32,395 nt of DNA, taken from assembly GCA_947626475.1 (NCBI GenBank), contig CANQSK010000018.1, positions 1 through 32,395 of the forward strand, in the 5' to 3' direction. The translations under genes were made by a program, and so were the position numbers. Numbering within the stretch: the first letter of the stretch is position 1; every line of letters starts with the position of its first letter. Origin of the DNA: an uncultured Lachnospiraceae bacterium. GTDB lineage: Bacteria > Bacillota > Clostridia > Lachnospirales > Lachnospiraceae. This document shows, one piece after another, positions 1 through 8,473 of the stretch. The notes below the pieces were generated by a model. The model had not been told where the DNA came from. It searched no databases and was given only the letters and a program-made list of their open reading frames with translations.

Positions 1-233
1 TTATGATTGTCCCCCAACTGCTTTATGCGCCAGTTCGGGTACTTCGGGGACGGTCTTTTTCATACACGAGTTATCTTGGAAAATTAAAGTGAATAGAGCT
101 TCTAGTTTCTAGTATACCACAGTTTCCGATCCTTTGCAGTGAATAATTCGCCCTTTTGGGCGCAAACTATGGTTCAGGGAAAATGCTGCCGCAAAAGAGG
201 GGCGCGGCGGAAAGAGAAGGAGAAGAGAAGACT

Positions 234-662
234 ATGTGGGGAATATTGACTGCGCTGCTGTCCGGCGCGCTGATGAGCGTACAGGGAGTGTTTAACACGG
301 AGGTGACCAAACAGACCAGTATCTGGGTGTCCTCCGGCTGGGTGCAGATGACGGCGTTTCTCATGTGCCTGGTTATGTGGCTGTTTACGGGACGCCAGCA
401 GGTAAGCGGCCTGTGGCAGGTGCAGCCCTGGTACATGCTGACAGGAGGCCTGATCGGGGCGTTCATTACCTTTACCGTGATAAAGAGCGTGGAAAGCCTG
501 GGACCGGCCCGGTCGGCCCTGCTTATCGTGGTGGCGCAGATCATCGTGGCCTACTGCATCGAAGTGTTCGGGCTGTTCGGAACGGAGCGGGTGGGATTTG
601 AGTGGAAAAAGCTTTTGGGGGCCGCCGTGGCCATCGCCGGCATCGTGATTTTCCGTTATTAG
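234..662 (+). CDS. DMT-superfamily small permease (YdcZ/DUF606-like)
   Basis: ORF 156..662. The more likely start is ATG at 234 (MWGILTALLSGALMSVQGVFNTEV...) after a GAGAAGAG-like RBS. Four hydrophobic helices, YdcZ-like N-terminus and GxxxIxxFRY end. Confidence 0.75.
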   Translation: MWGILTALLSGALMSVQGVFNTEVTKQTSIWVSSGWVQMTAFLMCLVMWLFTGRQQVSGLWQVQPWYMLTGGLIGAFITFTVIKSVESLGPARSALLIVVAQIIVAYCIEVFGLFGTERVGFEWKKLLGAAVAIAGIVIFRY

Positions 663-691
663 AAATTCGCCATTTTTTGGAGAAAATCTTC

Positions 692-720
692 TTGTATTTG
701 CAGGATGATTTAGGTAGAAT
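692..720 (+). promoter_or_regulatory. Putative sigmaA promoter for the ComEA-like gene
   Basis: TTGTAT (692-697), N17, TAGAAT (715-720), about 50 nt upstream of the ATG at 774. Confidence 0.4.
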
Positions 721-773
721 AGTAGAGTAAACGGAAAATGGTGCTCCTGTCGCATGGCGGAAGGAGGAGTACC

Positions 774-1553
774 ATGAAAAAATCATATGCAAAAGGTTTG
801 ATGCTTGGCATATGTCTGCTGGCAGCGGGCATATGCTACTGCCGCGGCTATGACCCGGTTTCGGAGAAGGAAGCCGGAGCTTCCGGGTCCGGTTTCGTGC
901 CGGGGACCGGCGGGGGCGAGCTGTTGCCCGGTGAAGTCGAAGTGTTGCCCGGCGAAAATGTGCCTGGTGCTGATGGGGTCGAAGTGTTGCCCGGCGAGAA
1001 TGTGCCTGGAACTGATGAGGTCGAAGTGCTGCCCGGTGAGAATGTACCTGGAACCGGCGGGGACGTGCCGCCGCTCGATGAGATTTATGTACATATCTGC
1101 GGTGAGGTCAGAAATCCCGGCGTTTACCGGCTCAGGGAGGGCGACCGGATCTGCAGGGCAGTGGAGCTGGCGGGCGGGTTTACGGAGCAGGCGGCGCAGG
1201 CCGGCCTGAATCTGGCCCAGAAGGTGTCGGACGGAATGAAGATCGCTGTGCCGTCTGAGGAAGAGTGGAGCCGCATGGAGGCCGCGGGGCAGACGGAGCT
1301 CATGGGGCAGGCGGAGATCATGGGACAGTCGGAAGCAGAGGAAGACGGCAGGGTGGACCTGAATACGGCGGGCAGGGAGGAGCTTATGACCCTTCCCGGC
1401 ATAGGCCGGGTCCGGGCGGAGGAGATTCTCCGGTACCGGCAGGAGCAGGGGCCTTTTCAGCAAGCGGAAGACGTGATGAAGGTGCCGGGTATCAAGGCGG
1501 CTGTATTTGAGAAAATTAGAGACGCTATTGTCGTGCGTCGGTCTGATAGATAA
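774..1553 (+). CDS. ComEA-like helix-hairpin-helix protein with SLBB domain
   Basis: Signal/lipoprotein-like N-terminus; SLBB segment (IYVHICGEVRNPGVYRLREGDRICRAVELAGGFT); C-terminal HhH repeat (VDLNTAGREELMTLPGIGRVRAEEILRYRQEQGPF). Start set at MKKSYAKG. Confidence 0.85.
   Translation: MKKSYAKGLMLGICLLAAGICYCRGYDPVSEKEAGASGSGFVPGTGGGELLPGEVEVLPGENVPGADGVEVLPGENVPGTDEVEVLPGENVPGTGGDVPPLDEIYVHICGEVRNPGVYRLREGDRICRAVELAGGFTEQAAQAGLNLAQKVSDGMKIAVPSEEEWSRMEAAGQTELMGQAEIMGQSEAEEDGRVDLNTAGREELMTLPGIGRVRAEEILRYRQEQGPFQQAEDVMKVPGIKAAVFEKIRDAIVVRRSDR
936..1061 (+). repeat. 42-bp (14-aa) in-frame tandem repeat, 3 copies
   Basis: Units 936-977, 978-1019 and 1020-1061 encode VEVLPGENVPG(A/T)D(G/E), VEVLPGENVPGTDE and VEVLPGENVPGTGG. 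Confidence 0.9.
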
Positions 1554-1571
1554 GCGGGAGGAAAGTGTGAG

Positions 1572-2279
1572 ATGGCGAGGGTGCTGGTAGTAGATGATGA
1601 GAAACTGATTGTAAAAGGGATTCGTTTCAGCCTGGAGCAGGACGGCTATGAGGTGGACTGCGCCTATGACGGCGAGGAGGCCGTCAGCCAGGTAAAGGCA
1701 AATAAATACGATATCGTTCTTCTGGATGTGATGCTTCCCAAGGCGGACGGCTACGAGGTATGCCAGTCCATCCGGGAATTTTCCGATGTGCCGGTTATCA
1801 TGCTGACGGCCAAGGGAAACGATATGGATAAGATTCTGGGGCTGGAATACGGGGCGGACGATTATGTGACGAAACCCTTTAACATTCTGGAGGTAAAGGC
1901 CAGGATCAAGGCCATACTTCGCCGCAACGCCCGCAGGGAGAAGCAGAGCAGGGAGCCGGAGCGCAATGTGGTCACCGCCGGCAGCCTGAGCCTGGACAGA
2001 GACAGCCGCCGTGTGTTTGTGGGAGAGAAGGAGATCAACCTGACGGCCAAGGAGTTCGATCTTCTGGAGCTTCTGGTGTGCAATCCCAACAAGGTGTACA
2101 GCAGGGAGGAGCTTCTGGGCTACGTGTGGGGCAACCGGGCCCTGGATACCGGCGATGTGCGGACTGTGGACGTGCACGTAAGAAGACTGAGGGAGAAGAT
2201 CGAGCCAAGCCCCAGCGCGCCTCAGTTCGTTCATACCAAGTGGGGCGTGGGTTATTATTTCAGAGTCAAGGAGAAATAA
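1572..2279 (+). CDS. OmpR/PhoB-family response regulator
   Basis: Receiver domain (VLVVDDEKLIVKGIRFSLEQDGYEV...DIVLLDVMLP...KPF) followed by a winged-helix domain (LTAKEFDLLELLVCNPNKVYSREELL...TVDVHVRRLREKIE). Confidence 0.93.
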   Translation: MARVLVVDDEKLIVKGIRFSLEQDGYEVDCAYDGEEAVSQVKANKYDIVLLDVMLPKADGYEVCQSIREFSDVPVIMLTAKGNDMDKILGLEYGADDYVTKPFNILEVKARIKAILRRNARREKQSREPERNVVTAGSLSLDRDSRRVFVGEKEINLTAKEFDLLELLVCNPNKVYSREELLGYVWGNRALDTGDVRTVDVHVRRLREKIEPSPSAPQFVHTKWGVGYYFRVKEK

Positions 2280-2315
2280 AGGGCCTGCCGGCCGCAGGGC
2301 TTTCGGGAGAGCAGT

Positions 2316-2795
2316 TTGAAGATTACGCTGATCGTTGTAGGAAAACTGAAGGAACGGTTCTATGAGGAGGCTGTCAGTGAGTATTCCAAAAGGCTGAGCC
2401 GTTTCTGCCGGCTGGAGATCGTCCAGGTGGCGGATGAGAAGACGCCGGATAAGGCCGGTCAGGCTCAGGTCCGGCAGATAAAGGACCGGGAGGGGGAGCG
2501 GATCCTGTCCCATATCCGGGACGGAGCCTATGTTATCGCCCTGGCCATAGAGGGACAGATGATGAGTTCGGAGGAACTGGCCGGCAGGATAGACCGGCTG
2601 GGAGTGTCCGGGCGGAGTCAGATCATTTTTATCATCGGAGGTTCTCTGGGACTTTCCCGGGCGGTGCTTGACCGGGCGGACCTGCTTCTGAGCTTTTCGC
2701 CCATGACGTTTCCCCACCAGCTGATGCGGGTAGTGCTCCTGGAGCAGATCTACCGCAGCTATCAGATACTGGCCGGGACCCCTTATCACAAATAA
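2316..2795 (+). CDS. rlmH: 23S rRNA (pseudouridine1915-N3)-methyltransferase RlmH
   Basis: 159 aa. MKITLIVVGKLKERFYEEAVSEYSKRLSRFC...; SPOUT motif IFIIGGSLGLS and ...SFSPMTFPHQLMRVVLLEQIYRSYQILAGTPYHK. Confidence 0.96.
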   Translation: MKITLIVVGKLKERFYEEAVSEYSKRLSRFCRLEIVQVADEKTPDKAGQAQVRQIKDREGERILSHIRDGAYVIALAIEGQMMSSEELAGRIDRLGVSGRSQIIFIIGGSLGLSRAVLDRADLLLSFSPMTFPHQLMRVVLLEQIYRSYQILAGTPYHK

Positions 2796-2828
2796 AAAAT
2801 TAGAAAATAGAAGAGGAGGCATCTGTGT

Positions 2829-3698
2829 ATGAAATCAAAAGTGTTTTTTTCAAAAACGATTACTCCGGAAAAAGTGCTGGAAATGTACAGGCTTCTGGAA
2901 AAGGACCTGCCCGGCAGAGTAGCCGCTAAGGTTCACTCCGGAGAAGTCGGAAATCAGAATTTCCTTCGCCCGGATTTCTGGAAACCCATCATCGACGCCA
3001 CAGGCGCGGTGGTAACCGAGTGCAATACTGCCTACGAGGGCTCCCGTGAGACGACGAAGAAGCACCTGAAGACATTAAAACAGCATGGGTGGAGCGATTA
3101 TTTTCAGGTAGACTTGCTGGATGGGGAGGGCCCGGACATGGTTCTGGAGATTCCCGGCGGAAAGCAGATCAAGAAGAACTATGTCGGAAAGAACCTGGCC
3201 AATTACGACTCCCTGCTGGTGCTGTCCCATTTTAAGGGGCATCCCATGGGAGGCTACGGCGGGGCGCTGAAGCAGCTGTCCATCGGTATCGGCTCCTCCT
3301 ACGGCAAGGCTTATATTCACGGGGCAGGCGATACGGAGGCTTTCTGGTCTACGGATGTGGACCGGTTCATGGAGGCCATGGCGGACGCGGCCAGCTCTGT
3401 GGTGGATTATTTCAAGGGCAACGCCGCCTACATCAACGTGATGAAGAACATGTCCGTGGACTGTGACTGCTGCGCGGTGGCGGAGGATCCCTGCATGAAG
3501 GATATCGGCATTCTGGCGTCCTTAGATCCGGTGGCCATTGACCAGGCCTGCCTGGATCTGGTCTACGCCGCCAAAGACGATCCCGGCCAGGGCCATCTGA
3601 TCGAGCGGATCGAGAGCCGTCACGGCATCCACACGATTGAGGCGGCCGCGGAGCTGGGTATCGGCTCCAGGGAATATGAGCTGATTTTGGTAGAATAG
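2829..3698 (+). CDS. DUF362-domain protein
   Basis: AKVHSGEVGNQNFLRP...; LSHFKGHPMGGYGGALKQLSIGIGS; C-terminal DCDCCAVAEDPCMKDIGILASLDPVAIDQACLDLV. Confidence 0.8.
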   Translation: MKSKVFFSKTITPEKVLEMYRLLEKDLPGRVAAKVHSGEVGNQNFLRPDFWKPIIDATGAVVTECNTAYEGSRETTKKHLKTLKQHGWSDYFQVDLLDGEGPDMVLEIPGGKQIKKNYVGKNLANYDSLLVLSHFKGHPMGGYGGALKQLSIGIGSSYGKAYIHGAGDTEAFWSTDVDRFMEAMADAASSVVDYFKGNAAYINVMKNMSVDCDCCAVAEDPCMKDIGILASLDPVAIDQACLDLVYAAKDDPGQGHLIERIESRHGIHTIEAAAELGIGSREYELILVE

Positions 3699-3721
3699 AA
3701 CGGAAATCTCCGGTGAAAGGA

Positions 3722-3750
3722 AAGAAGGGCCTGCGGGTCCTTCTTTTTGT
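3722..3750 (+). terminator. Rho-independent terminator
   Basis: AAGAAGG-GCC-TGC-GGGT-CCTTCTT followed by TTT, just after the DUF362 gene. Confidence 0.7.
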
Positions 3751-3793
3751 GTCGTTTTTTGTCATGTTTCAGGGAAATGTCCCGGCCCGCTGA

Positions 3794-3800
3794 TGTCGAA
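3794..3800 (+). promoter_or_regulatory. Candidate 0A box upstream of spo0A
   Basis: TGTCGAA, matching the established core 0A box, 79 bp upstream of the spo0A start codon. Confidence 0.45.
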
Positions 3801-3878
3801 ACTTGCGATTGAATCCAATTGCAACCTGCAAAAATCGGAGTCTATAATCGTAATACCAACAAAAAAGGAGGACAGAAA

Positions 3879-4688
3879 ATGACAACCCTGAACATAGCAA
3901 TCGCAGAAGATAACCCTAAAACATTGGACTTGCTCAATACCATGCTTGAGGAAGAGGATGAGTTTCATGTAGTAGGCAAGGCCGGTACCGGAGATGAAGC
4001 TTATGATATGATTATGAACACAAGACCGGACATCGTTCTCTTAGATGTGATTCTGCCAGGGATGGATGGACTTTCTGTAATGGAGAAAGTGAAAAATGAG
4101 GGACACCTTGAGAAAAACCCGTCGTTTATTATGGTATCCGCGGCCGGGAGCGATAATGTGACGGAGGACGCCTTCGGCATGGGCGCCAGCTATTTTATCA
4201 TGAAACCCTTTAAGAAGGATGTGGTTCTGGACAAGATACGGCGGCTGGCCACCTATTCTTCCCGGCCCAAGGGCATGAATCTGAATTACGCCAGAAAAGT
4301 AAAGCCCTATGAGAGCCAGGTGGAGTATATGGAGCAGAACCTGGAAAACGACGTGACCCAGATCCTGCATGAGATCGGAGTGCCGGCGCATATTAAGGGA
4401 TATCAGTATCTGAGGGACGCCATCACCTCGTCGGTGCTGGACCAGGAAATGCTGTCGTCGGTGACGAAGGTTCTCTACCCGAATATCGCCAAAAAGCATC
4501 AGACTACGCCGAGCCGCGTGGAGAGGGCAATCCGGCACGCCATAGAGGTTGCCTGGAGCAGGGGAAAGATGGACACCATCAATGAGATTTTCGGCTATAC
4601 GGTGAGCAACGGAAAGGGCAAGCCGACAAACTCGGAGTTCATTGCTCTTCTGTCGGACAAGATCCGACTGGATTATAAGCGCCTCTGA
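3879..4688 (+). CDS. spo0A: Stage 0 sporulation protein A
   Basis: Receiver domain ([23 protein letters not shown]...[15 protein letters not shown]) plus Spo0A effector domain ([19 protein letters not shown]...[32 protein letters not shown]). Start at 3879 behind AAAAAAGGAGG. Confidence 0.96.
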   Translation: MTTLNIAIAEDNPKTLDLLNTMLEEEDEFHVVGKAGTGDEAYDMIMNTRPDIVLLDVILPGMDGLSVMEKVKNEGHLEKNPSFIMVSAAGSDNVTEDAFGMGASYFIMKPFKKDVVLDKIRRLATYSSRPKGMNLNYARKVKPYESQVEYMEQNLENDVTQILHEIGVPAHIKGYQYLRDAITSSVLDQEMLSSVTKVLYPNIAKKHQTTPSRVERAIRHAIEVAWSRGKMDTINEIFGYTVSNGKGKPTNSEFIALLSDKIRLDYKRL

Positions 4689-4819
4689 GAGTCTGTCGAC
4701 GGCAAAATCCGGTAATCTTCGCATAAAACTTCAAGAATCTACTTCCTAATTTGGAAAAAGTATTGTATACTATAATTTATCAGGGGATTATGAATACGTG
4801 TCCATGGAGGAGGTATCTT

Positions 4820-6262
4820 ATGAAGAAGGTTTTATTTGTGGCATCAGAGGCGGTTCCCTTTATCAAGACAGGCGGGCTGGCGGATGTGGCCGGCTCTCTT
4901 CCCAAGTGCTTCAATAAGGAGTATTATGATGTGAGGGTCATGCTTCCCAAGTACATGTGCATGAGGCAGGAGTGGAAAGATAAGCTGAACTATATGGACC
5001 ACTTCTATATGGACTATCTGGGGCAGAGCCGTTACGTGGGGATCCTTCAGTGCGAGTATGAAGGCGTTATTTTTTATTTTATCGATAATGAGTGGTATTT
5101 TAACGGCGACAGGCCTTACGGCGACTGGCTGTTTGATATTGAAAAGTTCGCGTTTTTCTGCAATGCGGCCCTGTCCGCTCTCCCGGTCATCGGCTTTAAA
5201 CCGGATGTGGTCCACTGCCATGACTGGCAGACCGGCCTGATTCCCGTATATCTGAAGGACCGGTTCCGCGGAGGCGAATTCTTCCAGAATATGAAGTCGG
5301 TCATCACCATCCACAACCTGAAGTTCCAGGGCGTCTGGGATGTGAAGACCATCCAGTATTTGACCGGCCTGTCAGACTACTACTTTACGCCGGACAAGAT
5401 GGAAGCCTACAAGAACGGCAACCTGCTGAAGGGCGGCATCGTGTTTGCCGACGCCATTACCACCGTCAGCGATACCTATGCGGAGGAGATCAAGGTTCCC
5501 TTCTACGGCGAAGGTCTGGACGGGCTTATGAGAGCCAGGTCCAACAGCCTGCGGGGCATTGTGAACGGCATCGACTATGACGAGTTCAATCCGGAGACGG
5601 ACACCTATATTGAGCACAATTATACGGCGGAGAACTTCCGTAAGGAGAAGATCAAGAACAAGAGGGCCCTTCAGAAGGAGCTGGGGCTGGAGGAGAACGA
5701 CAAGATGATGATGATCGGCATAGTCTCCCGGCTTACGGACCAGAAGGGCTTCGATCTGATTCAGTATGTGATGGATGAGCTTTGTCAGGACGCCGTCCAG
5801 CTGGTGGTTCTGGGTACCGGCGACGAGCGCTATGAGAACATGTTCCGTCATTTCGCCTGGAAATATCCGGGCAAGGTATCCGCCAATATTTACTACTCCA
5901 ACCCGCTGTCCCACAAGATCTACGCGTCCTGCGACGCGTTCCTGATGCCGTCTCTGTTTGAGCCCTGCGGACTCAGCCAGCTGATGTCCCTGCGCTACGG
6001 GACTCTTCCCATTGTCAGGGAGACCGGCGGTCTGAAGGATACGGTGGAGCCGTACAACGAATACGAGGGCACCGGCACAGGATTCTCCTTTGCCAACTAC
6101 AACGCCCACGAGATGCTGGATTCCATCCGCTATGCGGAGCGGATCTATTATGATAAAAAGCGCGACTGGAACAAGCTGGTCGACAGGGCCATGGCGAAGG
6201 ATTATTCCTGGAACGCCTCCGCTCTGAAGTATCAGGAGCTGTATGACTGGCTGATCGGATAG
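4820..6262 (+). CDS. glgA: Glycogen synthase (ADP-glucose), GT5
   Basis: MKKVLFVASEAVPFIKTGGLADVAGSLPK; DVVHCHDWQTGLIPVYLK; GIVSRLTDQKGFDLI; PSLFEPCGLSQLMSLRYGTLPIVRETGGLKDTV. Confidence 0.95.
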   Translation: MKKVLFVASEAVPFIKTGGLADVAGSLPKCFNKEYYDVRVMLPKYMCMRQEWKDKLNYMDHFYMDYLGQSRYVGILQCEYEGVIFYFIDNEWYFNGDRPYGDWLFDIEKFAFFCNAALSALPVIGFKPDVVHCHDWQTGLIPVYLKDRFRGGEFFQNMKSVITIHNLKFQGVWDVKTIQYLTGLSDYYFTPDKMEAYKNGNLLKGGIVFADAITTVSDTYAEEIKVPFYGEGLDGLMRARSNSLRGIVNGIDYDEFNPETDTYIEHNYTAENFRKEKIKNKRALQKELGLEENDKMMMIGIVSRLTDQKGFDLIQYVMDELCQDAVQLVVLGTGDERYENMFRHFAWKYPGKVSANIYYSNPLSHKIYASCDAFLMPSLFEPCGLSQLMSLRYGTLPIVRETGGLKDTVEPYNEYEGTGTGFSFANYNAHEMLDSIRYAERIYYDKKRDWNKLVDRAMAKDYSWNASALKYQELYDWLIG

Positions 6263-6288
6263 CGCGGACAGAACAGGCAGGAGAGAAC

Positions 6289-6747
6289 ATGAGTTTTTGG
6301 CAGGAACTGATAGACAACCAGATTTTGATTAGCTCTGTTATTGCGTGGACGATAGCCCAGATACTGAAGACCTGTATTGATTTCGGGTTCAACAAGAGCT
6401 TTCGTCCGGAGCGGCTGGTCGGGTCCGGAGGCATGCCCAGTTCCCATTCTTCCATCGTGTGCGCCCTGGTAACCTCCAGCGCCCTGCGGTGCGGCCTGTC
6501 TTCCTTTGAATTTGCCGTCAGCTTTGTGCTGGCTGCGGTGGTCATGTACGATGCCACCGGCGTCCGGCAGGAGACCGGCAAGCAGGCCAAGCTCCTGAAC
6601 CTGATCATTGAGCAGGACTGGTTCAAGCTGGATAATCAGGAGATTCAGGAGAAGCTGAAGGAATTTGTAGGCCACACGCCGCTGCAGGTGTTTGTCGGCG
6701 CGGTGCTGGGGATTTTGACGGCCCTGGCGGTGGACATGTGGTATTGA
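6289..6747 (+). CDS. Divergent PAP2 family protein (DUF212)
   Basis: 152 aa. WTIAQILKTCIDF...GGMPSSHSSIVCALVTS...VVMYDATGVRQETGKQAK...LKEFVGHTPLQVFVGAVLGI. Confidence 0.9.
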   Translation: MSFWQELIDNQILISSVIAWTIAQILKTCIDFGFNKSFRPERLVGSGGMPSSHSSIVCALVTSSALRCGLSSFEFAVSFVLAAVVMYDATGVRQETGKQAKLLNLIIEQDWFKLDNQEIQEKLKEFVGHTPLQVFVGAVLGILTALAVDMWY

Positions 6748-6764
6748 TTGGATTTTCACCAGAG

Positions 6765-6802
6765 AAGCATCTGCTCGTGGGAAAACCTGTGGGCAGATGC
6801 TT
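6765..6802 (+). terminator. Hairpin, possible terminator
   Basis: AAGCATCTGC (6765-6774) and GCAGATGCTT (6793-6802) are a perfect 10-bp inverted repeat followed by TATACGTTTT. Confidence 0.5.
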
Positions 6803-6848
6803 TATACGTTTTCAGACAGTATTTCCTTGGAAAGAGAGTGCAGGTTGT

Positions 6849-7820
6849 ATGAGGTTTCGTTACAGAGTCTGGCTGGCAGTGCTTCTGGCGGTGTCCGTTC
6901 TTCTGAGCGGATGCAGTTCCATTCTGCCCAAAACGTCCGATGAGGAGGACGGTGCCTACACAAAGGCCCAGGCTATGATTGTGGTGGCGACGGAGAGAAA
7001 CCGGTATCAGAATACGTACACAGACCGGATCTGGCAGGTGGTTCTGGATGACGGGGAGACCTTTGAGACCTACCTTCTGAGCCAGGTAAGAACATTTCTG
7101 GAAAATCTGAAGACCATGAATCTTCTGGCGGAGGAGCAGGGGATCACCCTGTCCAGCAGTGAGAAGGACCGTCTGCGGGTTCTGGCCGAGACTTATTACA
7201 ACGGCCTGTCCGGCAAGGATATCGCTTACATGGGGATCGAGCAGGAAGATGTGGAAACCATGTACCAGCAGTACTATCTGGCCAACAAGGTGGTGGGGGA
7301 GCTGACGAAGAATGTAGATCTGGAGGTCAGCGACAGCGAGGCCAAGGTCATAACGGTGCGGATGATCCAGATATCCAGCCCTGAGGCCGCAGTGGCCGTT
7401 CACAAGAGGGTAAGTCAGGACGGAGCGGATTTTATGTCCGTGGCCAGGGAGACCAGCGAGGGAGAGCAGATCGAGCTTCAGATGGGGCGGGGGCAGCTGC
7501 CCAAGGCGGCCGAGGACGCTGCTTTCAGCCTTGCTCCGGGAGAGCTGAGTCCTCTGACTCCGGGAGGCGACGGATGGTTCTATATTTTCCAGTGCGTCAG
7601 CGATTATGACATGGAAGCAACCCAACAGAGAAAGACCCAGATTTACGAGGAACGCAAAACCCAGGTCTTTCAGCAGATTTATTCCCAGTTCCAGGCGGAG
7701 CACCAGCTTGAGTTTCCCGACGGGATATGGGAGGATATTCATTTTTTGCCGGAGGATGAGACCAGCACTTCCAATTTCTTCAGTTTATATCAGGAAGAAT
7801 TTGGAGGTCAGGGCTACTAG
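6849..7820 (+). CDS. Peptidylprolyl isomerase, PrsA/SurA-like lipoprotein
   Basis: Lipobox VLLSGCSS; SurA-N-like helices; PpiC-like segment (ITVRMIQISSPEAAVAVHKRVSQDGADFMSVARETSEGEQIELQMGRGQLPKAAEDAAFSLAPGELSPL). Start at 6849. Confidence 0.8.
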   Translation: MRFRYRVWLAVLLAVSVLLSGCSSILPKTSDEEDGAYTKAQAMIVVATERNRYQNTYTDRIWQVVLDDGETFETYLLSQVRTFLENLKTMNLLAEEQGITLSSSEKDRLRVLAETYYNGLSGKDIAYMGIEQEDVETMYQQYYLANKVVGELTKNVDLEVSDSEAKVITVRMIQISSPEAAVAVHKRVSQDGADFMSVARETSEGEQIELQMGRGQLPKAAEDAAFSLAPGELSPLTPGGDGWFYIFQCVSDYDMEATQQRKTQIYEERKTQVFQQIYSQFQAEHQLEFPDGIWEDIHFLPEDETSTSNFFSLYQEEFGGQGY

Positions 7821-8319
7821 GACCAGGTTCGCGCTCCCGTTTCAGCTCCTCAATCTGTTTCTGGAGCATCAGCAGGCGTTCGCAGGGTCGTCCCGTTTCC
7901 AGGCAGATGCAGTTGTCGGGGCAGCTGTTGGTGTAAAGCTCCTGGCCGGTTGCGGCGGTTTCCGCGTAAGCGCCGTAGTATCGGGTGATATATTCATACA
8001 TAAGTTCAAAAAACTGGGCGTTGCGCGGTTTTTGGATCGGCTTGTTTCCGCAGATTCTGCCAAGCAGCCCGGAATTCCCATCTTTCCACGCCACGTCGAT
8101 GACAGTGCGGATATTGCGCTCCACGCATTTCCAGGAGGTATGGTATTTGCTGGCGATATCGGGGTACAGAGATTTCGTCACGAATTCCAGGCGGCTTTTA
8201 TCCTGAAGCACCAGAAGAAGCCCGTAGGTTACGTATTCGTATCCCTGGTAGCTGTGGCCTACGCCCAGCTGTCTCAGAATGCCCTTGACCGTGTTCTCAT
8301 AATCCAAGCCATAATCCAT
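7780..8319 (-). CDS. Stand-alone Spo0A C-terminal (DNA-binding) domain protein with Cys-rich/coiled-coil tail
   Basis: MDYGLDYENTVKGILRQLGVGHSYQGYEYVTYGLLLVLQDKSRLEFVTKSLYPDIASKYHTSWKCVERNIRTVIDVAW aligns with the Spo0A effector domain encoded at 3879-4688 ([16 protein letters not shown]...[32 protein letters not shown]). No receiver domain. Confidence 0.88.
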   Translation of the reverse strand: MDYGLDYENTVKGILRQLGVGHSYQGYEYVTYGLLLVLQDKSRLEFVTKSLYPDIASKYHTSWKCVERNIRTVIDVAWKDGNSGLLGRICGNKPIQKPRNAQFFELMYEYITRYYGAYAETAATGQELYTNSCPDNCICLETGRPCERLLMLQKQIEELKREREPGPSSPDLQILPDIN

Positions 8320-8389
8320 GTCGTTGCCCCTTTTACCGATTTGTATAAATAATCGTAAAAGGTTATAATAGGTAACGCAACGAGAAAAG

Positions 8390-8408
8390 TTCGACAAATA
8401 TTGTCGAA
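8390..8408. promoter_or_regulatory. Inverted pair of 0A boxes
   Basis: TTCGACAA-ATA-TTGTCGAA, perfect 8-bp inverted repeat containing two TGTCGAA cores, in the divergent intergenic region. Confidence 0.65.
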
Positions 8409-8473
8409 GAAAGATAAAAATAGTCAAAATACGTCAAAAACCGCCGCTGAGTGAAAGATAAGGGGAAATCCGG

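Noticed and set aside
149-162. CGCCC-TTTT-GGGCG hairpin upstream of the first gene
   Set aside because: Short 5-bp stem without U-run; not enough to call a regulator or terminator.
936-1061. CRISPR-like array
   Set aside because: Repeats are contiguous, in frame and lack unique spacers. No cas genes are present in the window.
783-2822. 679-aa minus-strand ORF
   Set aside because: Spans three well-supported + strand genes (ComEA-like, response regulator, RlmH). Low-complexity His/Leu/Pro-rich translation typical of antisense frames in GC-rich codons.
7606-8352. 248-aa + strand ORF after the PrsA-like gene
   Set aside because: Overlaps the PrsA-like gene and is antisense to the Spo0A-C-like protein, which has clear homology to spo0A within this window.
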